Source of the DNA: Bacillota bacterium
GTDB taxonomy: Bacteria > Bacillota > Clostridia > Lachnospirales > Lachnospiraceae
Reading direction: 5' to 3'
Assembly (NCBI GenBank): GCA_023460575.1
Contig: JAEWPQ010000191.1
Location: forward strand, 1-31,662
DNA: 31,662 bases
The notes under the pieces were generated by a model. It was not told where the DNA came from. It made no database searches and was given only the letters and a program-made list of their open reading frames with translations. Every line of letters begins with the position of its first letter. Within the stretch, counting starts at the first letter, position 1. The position numbers and the translations under genes are program-made. Of the stretch, positions 31,206 through 31,662 are shown piece after piece.

Positions 31206-31417
31206 AGCCAAAAGATAACGAATGGACGTTGTCACAACTGGTAAATCGGAGAGATTTACTGGTAAAAGACGGAATCCGTTTTAAGAACGGACTCCATGAG
31301 CAGATATCCATGGCATATCCAAGTTATAGTAAGTTCTTCAGCGAAATAGATGGGAAGCCCGATCCTAATATTATTGGAAATTGGGTTAACGTATATAGTA
31401 ATAATAATGCTTTTTAA
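31187..31417 (+). pseudogene. IS110-type transposase fragment
   Basis: A plus-strand open frame reads WTLSQLVNRRDLLVKDGIRFKNGLHEQ and SYSKFFSEIDGKPD, which is the central region of IS110/IS1111 transposases (the 'L-V-R-R-D-x-L-V-x-D-x-x-x-x-K-N-x-L-H-E-Q' pattern). Both the DEDD catalytic start and the serine-containing C-terminal domain are absent. After GNW the reading becomes VNVYSNNNAF and stops, so it is truncated at both ends. It abuts the IS1182-type remnant on the opposite strand. Confidence 0.75.
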
Positions 31418-31662
31418 GCAGTGTATATATTATGAAATTACAATTATTCGATAAGATATTTCACTGCGATAATCGCTATCAAATGATATTCTATTAATTG
31501 AAAAACAACGGGGTACTACTCAAATTTACAATAATATGATCTCTCGGAATCTTGAGGAATCATGCCAGCGTAGCTGGCAAAATGAACTTTGAAAAGCGAA
31601 TATTATCCAGATGAGTAGAAAAGTAATGAAAAATTCGAAAATTGGGCATGAGAAGTAGACAT
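31418..31662. other. AT-rich stretch with no feature seen
   Basis: No gene, terminator or clear repeat was recognised here, apart from a short GCCAGCGTAGCTGGC inverted repeat near 31564-31578 that may be part of an element end. The window ends in this stretch. Confidence 0.5.

Larger units (their letters stand above)
28446..31417. mobile_element. Degraded mobile-element zone
   Basis: This stretch contains only remnants: short tandem repeats, a frameshifted DUF6262 gene, a 5'-truncated Tn554-type recombinase, a frameshifted IS1182-type transposase and an IS110-type fragment. No intact transposase and no clear element ends could be found. Several insertion events seem to have stacked up here and then decayed. 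Confidence 0.75.

Overview
The window looks like a chromosomal segment of a Gram-positive Clostridia bacterium, most likely a Lachnospiraceae/Lacrimispora-type organism. This is inferred from strong AGGAGG ribosome binding sites, moderate GC, TTGACA/TATAAT-type promoters, several folded intrinsic terminators, and gene families typical of that group (PucR regulator, FchA plus FolD, DUF4280 PAAR-like protein, DUF6262/Tn554-type recombinase remnants). No rRNA, tRNA or CRISPR array was seen.

Region 1 (1-9284) is a peptide or amide uptake and hydrolysis operon: the end of a Dpp/Opp-type permease, an M20D amidohydrolase, two ATPases of the OppD/OppF type, a second M20 peptidase and a DUF1177 protein. 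It runs convergently into a PucR-family regulator. Divergent from that regulator is a two-gene one-carbon operon, a cyclodeaminase/cyclohydrolase (FchA-like) and FolD, closed by a strong bidirectional terminator. FolD appears to have lost its cyclohydrolase residues, which its neighbour would replace.

Region 2 (9290-15658) is a catabolic locus. A GntR/FCD regulator and an APC permease read leftward. Reading rightward is an operon of two paralogous enolase-superfamily (mandelate racemase/muconate lactonizing type) dehydratase-like enzymes flanking a second APC permease. The divergent promoter region carries a good promoter, a palindrome and three tandem octamers that are candidate regulator sites.

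Region 3 (15653-19066) has a three-part TPR-like/glycosyltransferase/methyltransferase protein on the minus strand and a single-gene flotillin transcription unit with its own promoter and terminator.

Region 4 (19167-27689) is the most interesting part. One promoter appears to drive ten tightly packed genes: a DUF4280 PAAR-like protein, two divergent VgrG/gpD-like spike proteins with a DUF1629-like protein between them, a DcrB/PsbP-like possible chaperone, a small two-helix membrane protein, a zinc-ribbon protein, a pentapeptide-repeat protein, a large polymorphic toxin and an AT-rich putative immunity gene. It resembles an orphan VgrG island of a type VI secretion system. However, it sits in a Gram-positive genome and no sheath, tube, baseplate or ATPase gene is in the window.

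Region 5 (27700-31662) is AT-rich accessory DNA and a graveyard of mobile elements: a small RHH-like gene behind a degenerate 36-bp direct repeat, a tandem 20-bp repeat and hairpin, a frameshifted DUF6262 gene, a truncated Tn554-type tyrosine recombinase, a frameshifted IS1182-type transposase and an IS110-type transposase fragment.
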